46,086 nucleotides of DNA, taken from Candidatus Nomurabacteria bacterium RIFCSPLOWO2_01_FULL_33_24. Lineage in GTDB: Bacteria > Patescibacteriota > Minisyncoccia > Phycocordibacterales > MFUP01. A program made the position numbers and the translations under genes. Position 1 is the first letter of the stretch. Each line of letters begins with the position of its first letter. The notes under the pieces are model-generated. The model searched no databases, had not been told where the DNA came from, and was given only the letters and a program-made list of their open reading frames with translations. The DNA is taken from NCBI GenBank assembly GCA_001785735.1, contig MFUP01000008.1:1-46086 (forward strand), written 5' to 3'. Below are positions 17,414 through 26,693 of the stretch, one piece after another.

Positions 17414-19657
17414 ATGAAATTAAAAAGTATAGAACTTCTAGGGTTTAAATCTTTTGCTAAAAAAACAGTTATCAAATTTGATAACCCCATTGTCTCAATT
17501 GTTGGTCCTAATGGTTCTGGAAAATCAAATATTGCCGAAGGAATTAGTTTTGTTTTAGGAGAACAATCAATAAAATCTCTTCGAGGGAAATCAGGAGCTG
17601 ATCTTATTTTTAAGGGCTCAAAAAATTTAAGTCATTTTAATAAAGCCTCTGTCTCAGTTGTTTTTGATAATAAAGATAAAAAATTTACTCTAGCTAGTGC
17701 GGATTCTAAAAAAGAAATAAAACTAGATTATAACCAAATTACTATTAGTCGAGAAGTTTATCGTGATGGAATAAATCGTTATTTAATCAATGGGAGCGAA
17801 GTTCGTCTAAAAGATATTTTATCTGTTTTAGCTTCGGTTAATGTCGGAAGTTCTGGACACCAGATTATTTCACAAGGAGAAGCTGATCGAATTTTAAATT
17901 CCTCATTAAAAGATCGTCGAGAGATGATAGAAGATTCACTAGGTCTTAAAGTTTACCAATATCGTTTAAAAGAAAGCGAAAGAAAACTGGAGAAAACAAA
18001 AAACAATATTAAGGAAGCTCAATCATTACGTCGGGAAATTGCTCCTTATATAAATTTCTTAAAAAAACAAGTTGAGAAAGTGGAAAAAACTGAAAAAATG
18101 AGAACAGAACTAGAATTACTTTATAAAGAATATTTTAAAAAAGAAGAAAATTATATTGAGAAAGAAAAAAACATATTGAACCAAGAAAAAAAAATTATTA
18201 ACCAGAAATTAGAAAAAATAACCAAAGCTCTTGAAGAAACAAAAAAAGAAGAGAAAAATAATTTTATCCCCGAGCAAGAACAACTACAACCAACAGAAGA
18301 AAAAATTCAAAAAATCCGTATTTTAAAAGATGAATTATCAAGAAAACTTGGAAGAATTGAAGGAAGGCTAGAGATTAATTCTAAAAATCTTGTTGTTTTG
18401 CCAGTATCTATGGAAGAAATTGATGTTTTTATTTCTGATTTACAAGATTATCTCGATCAAGCTTTATTAGGAAATGAACTCCAGGAAGTGTTTGATATTT
18501 TGGAAAGAATAAAAGTTTTAGTTGATCAGTTTAACCCGTCTCTTAAGGATGAAAAACCAACTAATTATAAAAATGATGAATTAATTAAAACTAAAAATGA
18601 TATTTTAAAGGAATTAAGCGCCTTAGAAGCTGAAGAAAAAAAATTTTACCAATTAATAAAAGAATTTAGAACGACAATAGATAGAAAAAGGATGGATGAA
18701 AGGGAAGAAGAAAAAGAGCAATTTAAATTAAAAATAGAAGAAAAAGATATCAAATCTCAAGATAATTTAATAAGTATTCAAGAGGACAATTTATATAAAA
18801 CAGAAGTTAATTTCAAAGAAGAGATAAGAGAAGCAGAGGTATTAATTGGTCCAGTTATTTTTTCTTATAAAAAATTTAAACTCTTGATTGAATCTGAAAA
18901 TGAAAGCAGAGAAATTCAAGAAATTAGAAGAAAAAAAATAGAAAGGATTAAAATAAGATTAGAAGATATTGGAAGTATTGGAAGTAGTGAAGTAATAAAA
19001 GAATATCAAGAAGTAGCCGAAAGGGATGAATTCTTATCAAAAGAAATTGAGGATTTGAATAAAAGTGTTGAATCTTTGAAAATTTTAATAAAAGAATTGA
19101 AAGAAAAAATAGATGGAGAATTTAAAGAGGGGATTGATAAAATAAATAAACAATTCCAGAAATTCTTTGAGTTAATGTTTGGAGGAGGAAAAGCAAGTTT
19201 GTCAGTTATTAATGCCTCAAATAGAAAAAAAAAACAACAAGACGAAGAAGATATAGAGTTTAAAAATATTCCAACTTTAATTGAAGAAGAAGGGGAAATA
19301 GAACAAGGAATTGATATTAATGTTTCTCTTCCTCGAAAAAAATCAAAGGATCTCCATATGTTTTCTGGCGGGGAGCGCTCTTTAACTTCTATTGCTTTAT
19401 TATTTGCAATTTCACAAGTTAACCCTCCGCCATTCTTGATTTTGGATGAAACAGACGCTGCTCTTGACGAAGCTAACTCTAGAAAATATGGAGATATGGT
19501 GGAAAATTTATCTAAACATTCTCAACTTATTCTGATTACCCATAATCGAGAAACAATGTCTCGATCTCATGTTTTATATGGGGTAACTATTGGAATAGAC
19601 GGAGCCTCTAAACTTCTTTCAGTTAATCTCTCTCAAGCCGTTCAAATAGCGAAATAA
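17414..19657 (+). CDS. smc: SMC-type ATPase, short form (747 aa)
   Basis: MKLKSIELLGFKSFAKKTVIKF, GPNGSGKSNIAEGISFVLGEQS, FSGGERSLTSIALLFAISQVNPPPFLILDETDAALDEAN. Confidence 0.9.
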   Translation: MKLKSIELLGFKSFAKKTVIKFDNPIVSIVGPNGSGKSNIAEGISFVLGEQSIKSLRGKSGADLIFKGSKNLSHFNKASVSVVFDNKDKKFTLASADSKKEIKLDYNQITISREVYRDGINRYLINGSEVRLKDILSVLASVNVGSSGHQIISQGEADRILNSSLKDRREMIEDSLGLKVYQYRLKESERKLEKTKNNIKEAQSLRREIAPYINFLKKQVEKVEKTEKMRTELELLYKEYFKKEENYIEKEKNILNQEKKIINQKLEKITKALEETKKEEKNNFIPEQEQLQPTEEKIQKIRILKDELSRKLGRIEGRLEINSKNLVVLPVSMEEIDVFISDLQDYLDQALLGNELQEVFDILERIKVLVDQFNPSLKDEKPTNYKNDELIKTKNDILKELSALEAEEKKFYQLIKEFRTTIDRKRMDEREEEKEQFKLKIEEKDIKSQDNLISIQEDNLYKTEVNFKEEIREAEVLIGPVIFSYKKFKLLIESENESREIQEIRRKKIERIKIRLEDIGSIGSSEVIKEYQEVAERDEFLSKEIEDLNKSVESLKILIKELKEKIDGEFKEGIDKINKQFQKFFELMFGGGKASLSVINASNRKKKQQDEEDIEFKNIPTLIEEEGEIEQGIDINVSLPRKKSKDLHMFSGGERSLTSIALLFAISQVNPPPFLILDETDAALDEANSRKYGDMVENLSKHSQLILITHNRETMSRSHVLYGVTIGIDGASKLLSVNLSQAVQIAK

Positions 19658-19669
19658 ATTTAAATAATT

Positions 19670-22513
19670 TTATTCGATAGTAATAATCGGCGGGGAGATT
19701 TCTCCGTTTTTAGATATAATAACGGAATTTTGGGCGAAGTCTTCTTTCGAGAGGTTATTAATTTGCGAAATAGCTTCGTCTGTTTTGCTAATTTTAGGAT
19801 GACCATCAGAATCAATTTTAATGGGAATTATTTTCCCATTATTCCATTCGCCATTGTTTTTTAAAGATATCATTAACATCGCTGATGTTTCTAATGATTT
19901 ATCCCATCTAGAACTCTTGTCTCCAGCAAAATTGCCTAGTGAATAAGCAATAAGTTTTCCATTATAAAATTCCATCCCTCTTAAAATATGAGGACCAGAG
20001 CCAACTACTAAATCAGCTCCCGAATCAACAGCCACCCGGGCAGCTTTTCTCAAATTACCTCTGTCTTCATCCAAATAAAACTCATTACTATCAGGGATAT
20101 TTCCTTTATCTACCCCCTCCGCTCCCCCATGGAAGAGAGCGATTACTAAGTCAGCTTGTTTCTTGGCTTGTTTTATTAAATTTTCTATCTCATTATAATC
20201 TAATAATGAAGCGGATCTTGGACTTGTGGAAAATCCAACAATAGCAATGTCAAAATTGTCAATTTTTTTTGTGATAATATTTTTATCTCTTACAGAACTT
20301 AGGCCAGATCTATCTAAAACACTGATAGTATTTAAATAACCATCTTGCCCATAATCAAAATTATGATTATTAGATAGATTTATAACATCAAAGCCAGCTT
20401 GACTTAACTCATTAGCAAAAGAGGGAGATCCACGAAAAGTAAAACAAGTCTCTTTATTGAAATACTCATAGTCACATTTTGATGTGCCATTGTCGGTCAA
20501 GACTCCTTCAAGATTTCCAATCATGATATCTGGCTCTTTTAATACACTTTTTACATCACTAAAAATATCTTCTCCTAATTGGGTCTCCTTATTTGGAAAT
20601 GGAAAAATATCTCCCACCCAACCAATCTCAATACTTATTTCTCCCTTTTTATCATTGATTGTATTTTTTAAGAATAAATTAACAACATCTTCTGGGGGTG
20701 TTATTATCTCTGAACTTGTTAAACTAGGTTGATAAAATTGATTTAATTGAACAGTTTTTTTGATAATTTGTTTTATTTTTTTTTCTTCAATCTCTATTTC
20801 CAACATTAATCCTTTCATTGTTTTATCAGAGAAATATTGATCAAAAATAAAATTACCTAAACTATAAGCAATTATTCCACCATTATAAAATTCAGTTGCT
20901 TGTTCAACATGGGGATGATGGCCGATTATAATTTTAGCTCCGGAATCAATTGCTAAATGAGCTAATTTTTCTTGACGTTCATTATATTCAACATATTCAT
21001 CCCCAAAATGAAATGTTACCACTAATAAGTCTACCTGCTGACTTGCCCCCCTTATTGTCTCAGTAAAATCAAGACTGCGAGTTAAAAGAATTCCTGGTTT
21101 TTCTCCTTCAACCTTCATCCAATCAGGACCAACATCTGAAAAACCAAGAAAACCGATTTTTAAATCATTAACATTAATAATTTTTGGTCTTTTGGCTTCG
21201 GTTTCATTTAAACCACCACCAACGGCTAAAATATTACTCTCCTCAAATCTGGCTAATGTATCTTCAAAAGCCTCTTGTCCCCAATCGCCAGCATGATTAT
21301 TAGCTACTGACAACACATCAAAACCAGCCTTATCTAAAGTTGAAATTGTTTCTGGATTCATTCGAAAAGAATAAAGATTTCCCAAATCTTTTCCTTTATC
21401 GGAAACAGGTCCTTCCAAATTACCAAAAAGAATATCAGCCTTTTTCAAATATTCCATATTTTCAAACAAAAACATTTGGTTATCAAGAAAGTTTTTTTGG
21501 ATGGACATTTTTACTCCTCTATCCATCATAATGTCTCCGACAAACATAAGACTAGCTTTGCCACTTCTGTTTTCGTCAGCTTCTAAAATATTTTCTTTTA
21601 AAACTACAAGGCTAACCCCGTCATCTCCCCGTTCACCGTAATAAATATTATCTTTTAAATAAGAAAGAATAGTTTCAACATCTTTTATTCGATTAGTACT
21701 TTGGAGTAAAATAAGAGCAATTTCCCTATCTTTTTCTGAGGGCATTTCAAAAATAGATACTAAGGTTCTTTGAGCGGCGCTAGTATATCCAGTTTTTCCT
21801 CCAAGAAAATCCTTTTTTTGAGCAAGTCCATTAATATTTATCCAATTATCATTGCCAACTTTTACCGTAGTATTATTAGTTATTTCAAATATATAGTTTT
21901 CGTTTTTTCTGAGATAACGGGCAAATTTAAATAAATCAGAGGCAGTAGAAATGTTAGAACTAGATAAACCACTCGGGTCTTTAAAGGCGGTATTAAAAAG
22001 ACCAAGGGAGGCCGCTTTTTGATTCATTTTTATTATAAAGTTGTCTCTTCCTTCGTTTCTTGCTATTTTTTCAGCGGTAGAATTACTTGATTTTAAGAGT
22101 AGGGGATAAAGTAATTCATTGTCTTTGTCTGACAAAGAGGCTGTCATTAATTTTGAGACAGAAGCGATTGGAAAAGTTTCATTAATATTTTTACTTAAAA
22201 TAATTTCACCAGTTTCTAAATCCCCAACTAAATAAACAAGAGCGCTAACCTCAAGCGATTTATCGGGGTCTTTGGCAAAATAATCTAAGGGTGGTTCTGT
22301 TTTTTTGCTTGCTTGGGGGGGAGAAATTTGATCTTTTAAAATATCTTTTTTGACCAAGTTTTGTTTTAGTTCATTTATTTTTGAATCAGCAAATGAATAA
22401 ACAGTATTTCCTCCCTTGGCTAATAAAAAAACAATTAAAATTCCAATTATTATAGCCAAGATCACCCAAACCCCATGATGAATTATTTTTTTAGTTATTT
22501 GCATACTAAACAA
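19670..22513 (-). CDS. Trimodular protein: TM, D-Ala-D-Ala carboxypeptidase-like, CapA-like, CapA-like
   Basis: FPIASVSKLM (SxxK), SSN, GGKTGYT; then GDIMMDRGV/GNLEG/NNHAGDWG/GHHPHVEQ/YSLGNFIFD; then GDIFPFPN/GNLEG/NNHNFDYG/GSGPHILRGME/YSLGNFAGD. Confidence 0.85.
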   Translation of the reverse strand: MFSMQITKKIIHHGVWVILAIIIGILIVFLLAKGGNTVYSFADSKINELKQNLVKKDILKDQISPPQASKKTEPPLDYFAKDPDKSLEVSALVYLVGDLETGEIILSKNINETFPIASVSKLMTASLSDKDNELLYPLLLKSSNSTAEKIARNEGRDNFIIKMNQKAASLGLFNTAFKDPSGLSSSNISTASDLFKFARYLRKNENYIFEITNNTTVKVGNDNWININGLAQKKDFLGGKTGYTSAAQRTLVSIFEMPSEKDREIALILLQSTNRIKDVETILSYLKDNIYYGERGDDGVSLVVLKENILEADENRSGKASLMFVGDIMMDRGVKMSIQKNFLDNQMFLFENMEYLKKADILFGNLEGPVSDKGKDLGNLYSFRMNPETISTLDKAGFDVLSVANNHAGDWGQEAFEDTLARFEESNILAVGGGLNETEAKRPKIINVNDLKIGFLGFSDVGPDWMKVEGEKPGILLTRSLDFTETIRGASQQVDLLVVTFHFGDEYVEYNERQEKLAHLAIDSGAKIIIGHHPHVEQATEFYNGGIIAYSLGNFIFDQYFSDKTMKGLMLEIEIEEKKIKQIIKKTVQLNQFYQPSLTSSEIITPPEDVVNLFLKNTINDKKGEISIEIGWVGDIFPFPNKETQLGEDIFSDVKSVLKEPDIMIGNLEGVLTDNGTSKCDYEYFNKETCFTFRGSPSFANELSQAGFDVINLSNNHNFDYGQDGYLNTISVLDRSGLSSVRDKNIITKKIDNFDIAIVGFSTSPRSASLLDYNEIENLIKQAKKQADLVIALFHGGAEGVDKGNIPDSNEFYLDEDRGNLRKAARVAVDSGADLVVGSGPHILRGMEFYNGKLIAYSLGNFAGDKSSRWDKSLETSAMLMISLKNNGEWNNGKIIPIKIDSDGHPKISKTDEAISQINNLSKEDFAQNSVIISKNGEISPPIITIE

Positions 22514-24422
22514 AATTATAATCTATAATTCTTCTTTTTAAATCAGTAGCGATAACTTTTATTTTTACCTGACTGCCGATTTTATATTTTTTTTCATCAA
22601 TATTTCTTAATTTTACCATTCCTTCGCACTTGGTTTCTTTTTCTTCAACATAAATACCCCAGTTAGTAATACTAGTAATAACTCCATTAAATACTTTACC
22701 AAGATGATAGGACATATATTCAACTTGCTTGTATTTTATCGAAGCCCATTGAGCTTCTTGAGCCTCTTTTTCTCTTTCTGATGAGATATTAGATATTTTT
22801 TCATAATATTTCCAATCTTCTTTATTTAGTCTTTTTCCTTCTAAATAATTATTTAATAATCGATGAACAATTATATCTGGATAACGACGAATAGGAGAAG
22901 TAAAGTGGGTATAATGATTAAAAGCCAATCCATAATGACCGATATTTTTAGTTGAGTAAATCGCTTTTGCCATTGAGCGAATAATAATTGTTTGGATAGC
23001 GTCAGCCTCTGGTTTATTATTTAAGCTTTTAAGAATATTGTTTATTTCTTTTGAAGGAATCATTCCGTTTATCATTTTAAACTTATACCCAAATCCTCTT
23101 AAAAAATCAGCCAATTCATTCATTTTTTCCTTGTTGGGTTTATCATGGATACGGTAAACAAAAAGATTTTTTTGGTTTTTTTTATCAACAAAACATTCAG
23201 CTACTTTTCTATTAGCTAAAAGCATAAATTCCTCAATTAACTTATTAGTATCGCCACGGACTTTTTTCTCAATTTTTATAGGGACTCCTTTTTTATCAAG
23301 AGTAAATCCTACTTCTTCTTTATCAAGATCAATTGATCCTTCGTTAAATCTTTTTTCCCTTAATTTTTTTGCTAATTTATTAATAATATCTAACTCTCTG
23401 TAAAACTTTCCGATTTTTTCATTTAAATTTTTCTGAGCTTCTTTATAAGTAAATCTTTTTTGAGAATGAATTATTGTTTTTCCAAACCACTTTTCTAAAA
23501 TATTCCCAGTACTATCTAAAATAAAAACAGCCCCGAAAGTTAATCGGTCTTCGTTTGGTTTTAAACTACAAAGATCATTAGATAACACCTCAGGAAGCAT
23601 CGGGATAGTTCTGTCAACCAAATAAACAGAAGTGGCTCTTTTTAGAGCCTCTTTATCTAAAACTGAATCTGCTTTGACATAATAAGAAACATCGGCAATG
23701 TGAATTCCTATTTCATATTTATTCTTCTCCAATTCTTTGAAAGAAAGAGCATCATCAAAGTCTTTTGCGTCATCCGGGTCAATAGTGAAGGTTAATGTTT
23801 TTCTAAAATCTTTTCGTTTTCCTATTTCTATTTCAGTTTGTGAAGTATTTTGAGATTGTTGAAAGATTAAGTTTACTGATTCTTCCACTGGAATAGGGAA
23901 TTGTTCAGAAAATCCTTTTTCTAAAGCAATTGCTTGCATCTCTGCCTCGTTTTCTTGTGGTTTCCCTAAAATTTTTATTATTTCTCCAATAGGATATCTA
24001 TTTGGTTTCCAATCAACTATTTTTCCAAAAATCAAATCACCAATTTTTCCTTTTTTCAATTTATCTACAGGAATAAAAATATTGGCGTACATTTTTTGGT
24101 TATTAGGAATTAAAAAGAAATTACCATTCTTTTTTTCTAAAACACCAGCAAAACCAACATTGGATCTTTTTGTTATTTCTATTATTTCGCCACTTTTTCT
24201 TCGCCCTCCTTTTTTAGAATGAAGTAAAATTTTTACTTTATCTTTATGAAGAGCGGTATTTAAAAGATTAGGAGCTATTTCTATATCATCTTCTAATTGA
24301 TCAACCTCAACATAACCCACCCCCTTAGAAGTCAAAAAAAGTGTTCCCTCGAGATATTTTGATTCCCTAATTGTTTTCCTTTTGGGTCTTGTTTTTCTCT
24401 TCATTACTTGAATATAGCACAA
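22506..24422 (-). CDS. rnr: Ribonuclease R
   Basis: TFTIDPDDAKDFDDALSF, IGIHIADVSYYV, FTSPIRRYPDIIVHRLL, C-terminal S1-like domain. Confidence 0.9.
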   Translation of the reverse strand: MCYIQVMKRKTRPKRKTIRESKYLEGTLFLTSKGVGYVEVDQLEDDIEIAPNLLNTALHKDKVKILLHSKKGGRRKSGEIIEITKRSNVGFAGVLEKKNGNFFLIPNNQKMYANIFIPVDKLKKGKIGDLIFGKIVDWKPNRYPIGEIIKILGKPQENEAEMQAIALEKGFSEQFPIPVEESVNLIFQQSQNTSQTEIEIGKRKDFRKTLTFTIDPDDAKDFDDALSFKELEKNKYEIGIHIADVSYYVKADSVLDKEALKRATSVYLVDRTIPMLPEVLSNDLCSLKPNEDRLTFGAVFILDSTGNILEKWFGKTIIHSQKRFTYKEAQKNLNEKIGKFYRELDIINKLAKKLREKRFNEGSIDLDKEEVGFTLDKKGVPIKIEKKVRGDTNKLIEEFMLLANRKVAECFVDKKNQKNLFVYRIHDKPNKEKMNELADFLRGFGYKFKMINGMIPSKEINNILKSLNNKPEADAIQTIIIRSMAKAIYSTKNIGHYGLAFNHYTHFTSPIRRYPDIIVHRLLNNYLEGKRLNKEDWKYYEKISNISSEREKEAQEAQWASIKYKQVEYMSYHLGKVFNGVITSITNWGIYVEEKETKCEGMVKLRNIDEKKYKIGSQVKIKVIATDLKRRIIDYNFV

Positions 24423-24523
24423 AAAACTCTATTTTATCGATATGTTGACTATTATTTTTAGGAAAGAATTGTTTTTTAGTAATGAAGTTGATATTTTAGT
24501 AGAGATTTGGTAGTATGATTTCT

Positions 24524-24874
24524 ATGTTAAAGATTAGATTACAAAGAATAGGAAAAATAAACCAAGCTCATTTTCGGGTGGTGGTGGCTGATTCCAAAAT
24601 TGGGCCAAAAAGCGGGAAGTTTTTAGAGATCCTTGGTTTTTATAATCCAAAAACAAAAGACCTTAATTTAAAAGAAGACAGAATTAAACATTGGATGTCT
24701 CATGGAGCTCAGGTTTCTGACACAGTTCATAATTTTTTAATTGATAAAAAAATTATTCAAGGAAAGAAAATAAATGTTCTTCCTAGAAAAAGTTCTACCC
24801 TGAAGAAAAAAGAAATAAAAGCTGGACCCAAAGTAGAAACTCCAGCACCCAAAGGGGCCGAAAAAAACAAGTAA
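24524..24874 (+). CDS. rpsP: 30S ribosomal protein S16
   Basis: MLKIRLQRIGKINQAHFRVVVADSKIGPKSGKFLEILGFYNP. Confidence 0.95.
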   Translation: MLKIRLQRIGKINQAHFRVVVADSKIGPKSGKFLEILGFYNPKTKDLNLKEDRIKHWMSHGAQVSDTVHNFLIDKKIIQGKKINVLPRKSSTLKKKEIKAGPKVETPAPKGAEKNK

Positions 24875-24877
24875 GGA

Positions 24878-24906
24878 TTGACTTTTAAAAAAGAATAGAA
24901 TATAAT
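24878..24906 (+). promoter_or_regulatory. Strong sigma70-type promoter
   Basis: TTGACT, 17 nt, TATAAT just after rpsP and upstream of the KH gene. Confidence 0.75.
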
Positions 24907-24961
24907 ATACAATAGCTGTACTATTATAAAGTCGAGATAGTGCACTTAATTAAAAGATAAG

Positions 24962-25291
24962 TTGGATGATAGAAAAATGGAGCTAGATCAAGAATTTCTT
25001 GAGTACGTTGTTAAGTCTCTAGTCGACAATCCAAAGAATGTCAAAGTTAACCGAAAGGTTGATGAAATGGGCGTTCTAATGACTCTCGATGTTCATGTAG
25101 ATGACATGGGGAAAATAATTGGGCGACAGGGAAATACAGCCAAAGCTATCCGAACCCTCTTGCGAGTAATTGGAATGAAAAACAATGCTCGAGTTAATCT
25201 GAAGATTAATGAGCCTGAGGGATCCTTAAAACCAGCGGCTGCTAATCCAGCTGAGGCGGTTGATGAAGCGATGGAAGAGCTTAAAAAATAA
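24962..25291 (+). CDS. khpA: KH-domain RNA-binding protein (KhpA/YlqC-like)
   Basis: VHVDDMGKIIGRQGNTAKAIRTLLRVIG (GxxG KH motif), adjacent to rpsP. Actual start may be at 24977. Confidence 0.85.
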   Translation: MDDRKMELDQEFLEYVVKSLVDNPKNVKVNRKVDEMGVLMTLDVHVDDMGKIIGRQGNTAKAIRTLLRVIGMKNNARVNLKINEPEGSLKPAAANPAEAVDEAMEELKK

Positions 25292-25303
25292 ACTCAAATA
25301 TTA

Positions 25304-25339
25304 TAACAAAAACCCCCGCTTTGGCGGGGGTTTTTGTTA
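25304..25339. terminator. Intrinsic terminator
   Basis: TAACAAAAACCCCCGC-TTTG-GCGGGGGTTTTTGTTA. Confidence 0.9.
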
Positions 25340-25383
25340 AACAACACCAAAAGTGCTGGCTGGGGAATTATAAACACCGGCTC

Positions 25384-25416
25384 TTGACGCGGAGAGAGAG
25401 AGAGAGAGAGTACTAT
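25384..25416 (+). promoter_or_regulatory. Promoter-like -35/-10 pair separated by a (GA)n microsatellite
   Basis: TTGACG (25384-25389), 21-nt spacer containing (GA)9.5 (25392-25410), TACTAT (25411-25416). Confidence 0.5.
25392..25410. repeat. Dinucleotide microsatellite (GA)9.5
   Basis: gagagagagagagagagag read directly. Confidence 0.98.
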
Positions 25417-25452
25417 AAGAATATTATTAACTTTAATTATTAATTTAATGAT

Positions 25453-25617
25453 ATGAATGATAAATTTAAAGACCCAGTTTACTTTTCAGAGTTTATACAA
25501 CGACTTAAGGCGGGAAATACATCATCGGAAGAGGACATACAGTTTGAGCAAGCTTTGAAAGAAATGTCGGAAACAATTGAAAGAATTTCATCTCTAGCCA
25601 GAGATATTAAAAGTTAA
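25453..25617 (+). CDS. Hypothetical 54-aa protein
   Basis: MNDKFKDPVYFSEFIQRLKAGNTSSEEDIQFEQALKEMSETIERISSLARDIKS*; below the ORF-track length cut-off. Confidence 0.5.
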   Translation: MNDKFKDPVYFSEFIQRLKAGNTSSEEDIQFEQALKEMSETIERISSLARDIKS

Positions 25618-25635
25618 CAGTAAGAAATAAATTTT

Positions 25636-25992
25636 ATGACAAATAATTTTGAAAGAACACCATCCCTAAACGGGAAAAACGAGAAAGAAGCCACGGTGGA
25701 AAAATTAAAAAAAGAGTTGGAAGGGTTGTCTAGACAATACAAAAATTTTAAAAGAGGTATGGTTTTCAATTTAAAAGAGGCCATACCCCTATACCCATTA
25801 CTGGAGTCATTCTCTGACGAAGATTTGAACCAAGATTGGAGAGGCAAAATTACCTCTGGCGTTATTGGTTTAGCCGGAGCTAATATCATACCTGGTTTGT
25901 TTGAGTCCTGTCAAACGGGGGTTGATATGATTAAAACATATAAAGAAATATTAGATAAAAAAAGAGAGCTTAAGCAAAAAGAAAATATTTAA
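25636..25992 (+). CDS. Hypothetical protein
   Basis: Intact 118-aa ORF 18 bp after the 54-aa ORF; no recognised domain. Confidence 0.55.
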   Translation: MTNNFERTPSLNGKNEKEATVEKLKKELEGLSRQYKNFKRGMVFNLKEAIPLYPLLESFSDEDLNQDWRGKITSGVIGLAGANIIPGLFESCQTGVDMIKTYKEILDKKRELKQKENI

Positions 25993-26082
25993 AAATGCAC
26001 CAGATCTTTAGATAAAATGAACATTTCCCGTTTTGACCGGAGTAAGTATGTGAATAAGAAAAAAAATCTGTAATTTTTAAAT

Positions 26083-26109
26083 AATTCAGACAATTCAGAC
26101 AATTCAGAT
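26083..26109. repeat. Tandem repeat, 9-bp unit x3
   Basis: AATTCAGAC AATTCAGAC AATTCAGAT. Confidence 0.9.
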
Positions 26110-26125
26110 AATCAAGCAATTGAGT

Positions 26126-26167
26126 AAAATGACACAAGTTCTGCCTAGGCAGAACTTGTGTCATTTT
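26126..26167. repeat. Perfect 42-bp palindrome
   Basis: AAAATGACACAAGTTCTGCCT|AGGCAGAACTTGTGTCATTTT; every base pairs. Confidence 0.98.
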
Positions 26168-26190
26168 TGGTTTCAGTATAAAATTACATT

Positions 26191-26670
26191 ATGTCCATAG
26201 TTGGAGAGATTTTAAGAGAGCTTTGGGATAAGGAAATAAAATATAAAGGTATGTCCGTTAATCTTTTCGGTATTCCTCGTTTGGGAATTTATTCAAAAAG
26301 AACCCTACGTTCCACCGTTGACCGTTTGTTTAAGGATAAGTTAGTCAGAAAAGAATTGAACGGTTTTATCATAACCATTAATGGGAAAAAATATTTAAAG
26401 AAAAAAGAAGATTCACTTAAGTCTTTTTCAAAACTTCCCATAAAAGATTCATCTAAAAATCTTTTAGTAATGTTTGACGTGCCGGTGGCTCAAAAAGCCG
26501 AAAGGGAATGGCTTCGTTTTCATTTGAAAAAATTTGGTTATATTATGATTCAAAAAAGCGTATGGGTTGGACCGTCGCCCTTACCCACAGACTTTCTTTT
26601 GTACTTGAAAGAAATAAAACTCAAAAATTACATTAAAACCTTTAAACTTACCAACCCATATAAAAAATGA
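26191..26670 (+). CDS. wHTH plus Cas2-like (PaaX-like) protein
   Basis: N-terminal winged-helix-like region; C-terminal KNLLVMFDVPVAQKAEREWLRFHLKKFGYIMIQKSVWVGPSPLP resembles the Cas2/PaaX ferredoxin-like fold. Confidence 0.7.
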   Translation: MSIVGEILRELWDKEIKYKGMSVNLFGIPRLGIYSKRTLRSTVDRLFKDKLVRKELNGFIITINGKKYLKKKEDSLKSFSKLPIKDSSKNLLVMFDVPVAQKAEREWLRFHLKKFGYIMIQKSVWVGPSPLPTDFLLYLKEIKLKNYIKTFKLTNPYKK

Positions 26671-26693
26671 CACATTATAAAAAATGACACATT
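26660..26693. repeat. Perfect 17-bp tandem duplication
   Basis: ATAAAAAATGACACATT at 26660-26676 and 26677-26693; the first copy contains the Cas2-like stop codon. Confidence 0.95.

Noticed and set aside
25970-26164. 64-aa minus-strand ORF over the 9-bp repeats and palindrome
   Set aside because: Encoded by repeat and palindromic DNA; LNCLNCLN reflects the tandem repeat, not a protein family.
26126-26167. Palindrome as merely the terminator of the upstream 118-aa gene
   Set aside because: Cannot be excluded functionally, but full symmetry and arms shared with the downstream hairpin at 26683-26720 argue it is more than an ordinary terminator.
26191-26670. Canonical CRISPR-Cas locus because of the Cas2-like protein
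   Set aside because: No repeat-spacer array, Cas1 or effector in the window, and the protein has an N-terminal wHTH as in PaaX-like proteins.
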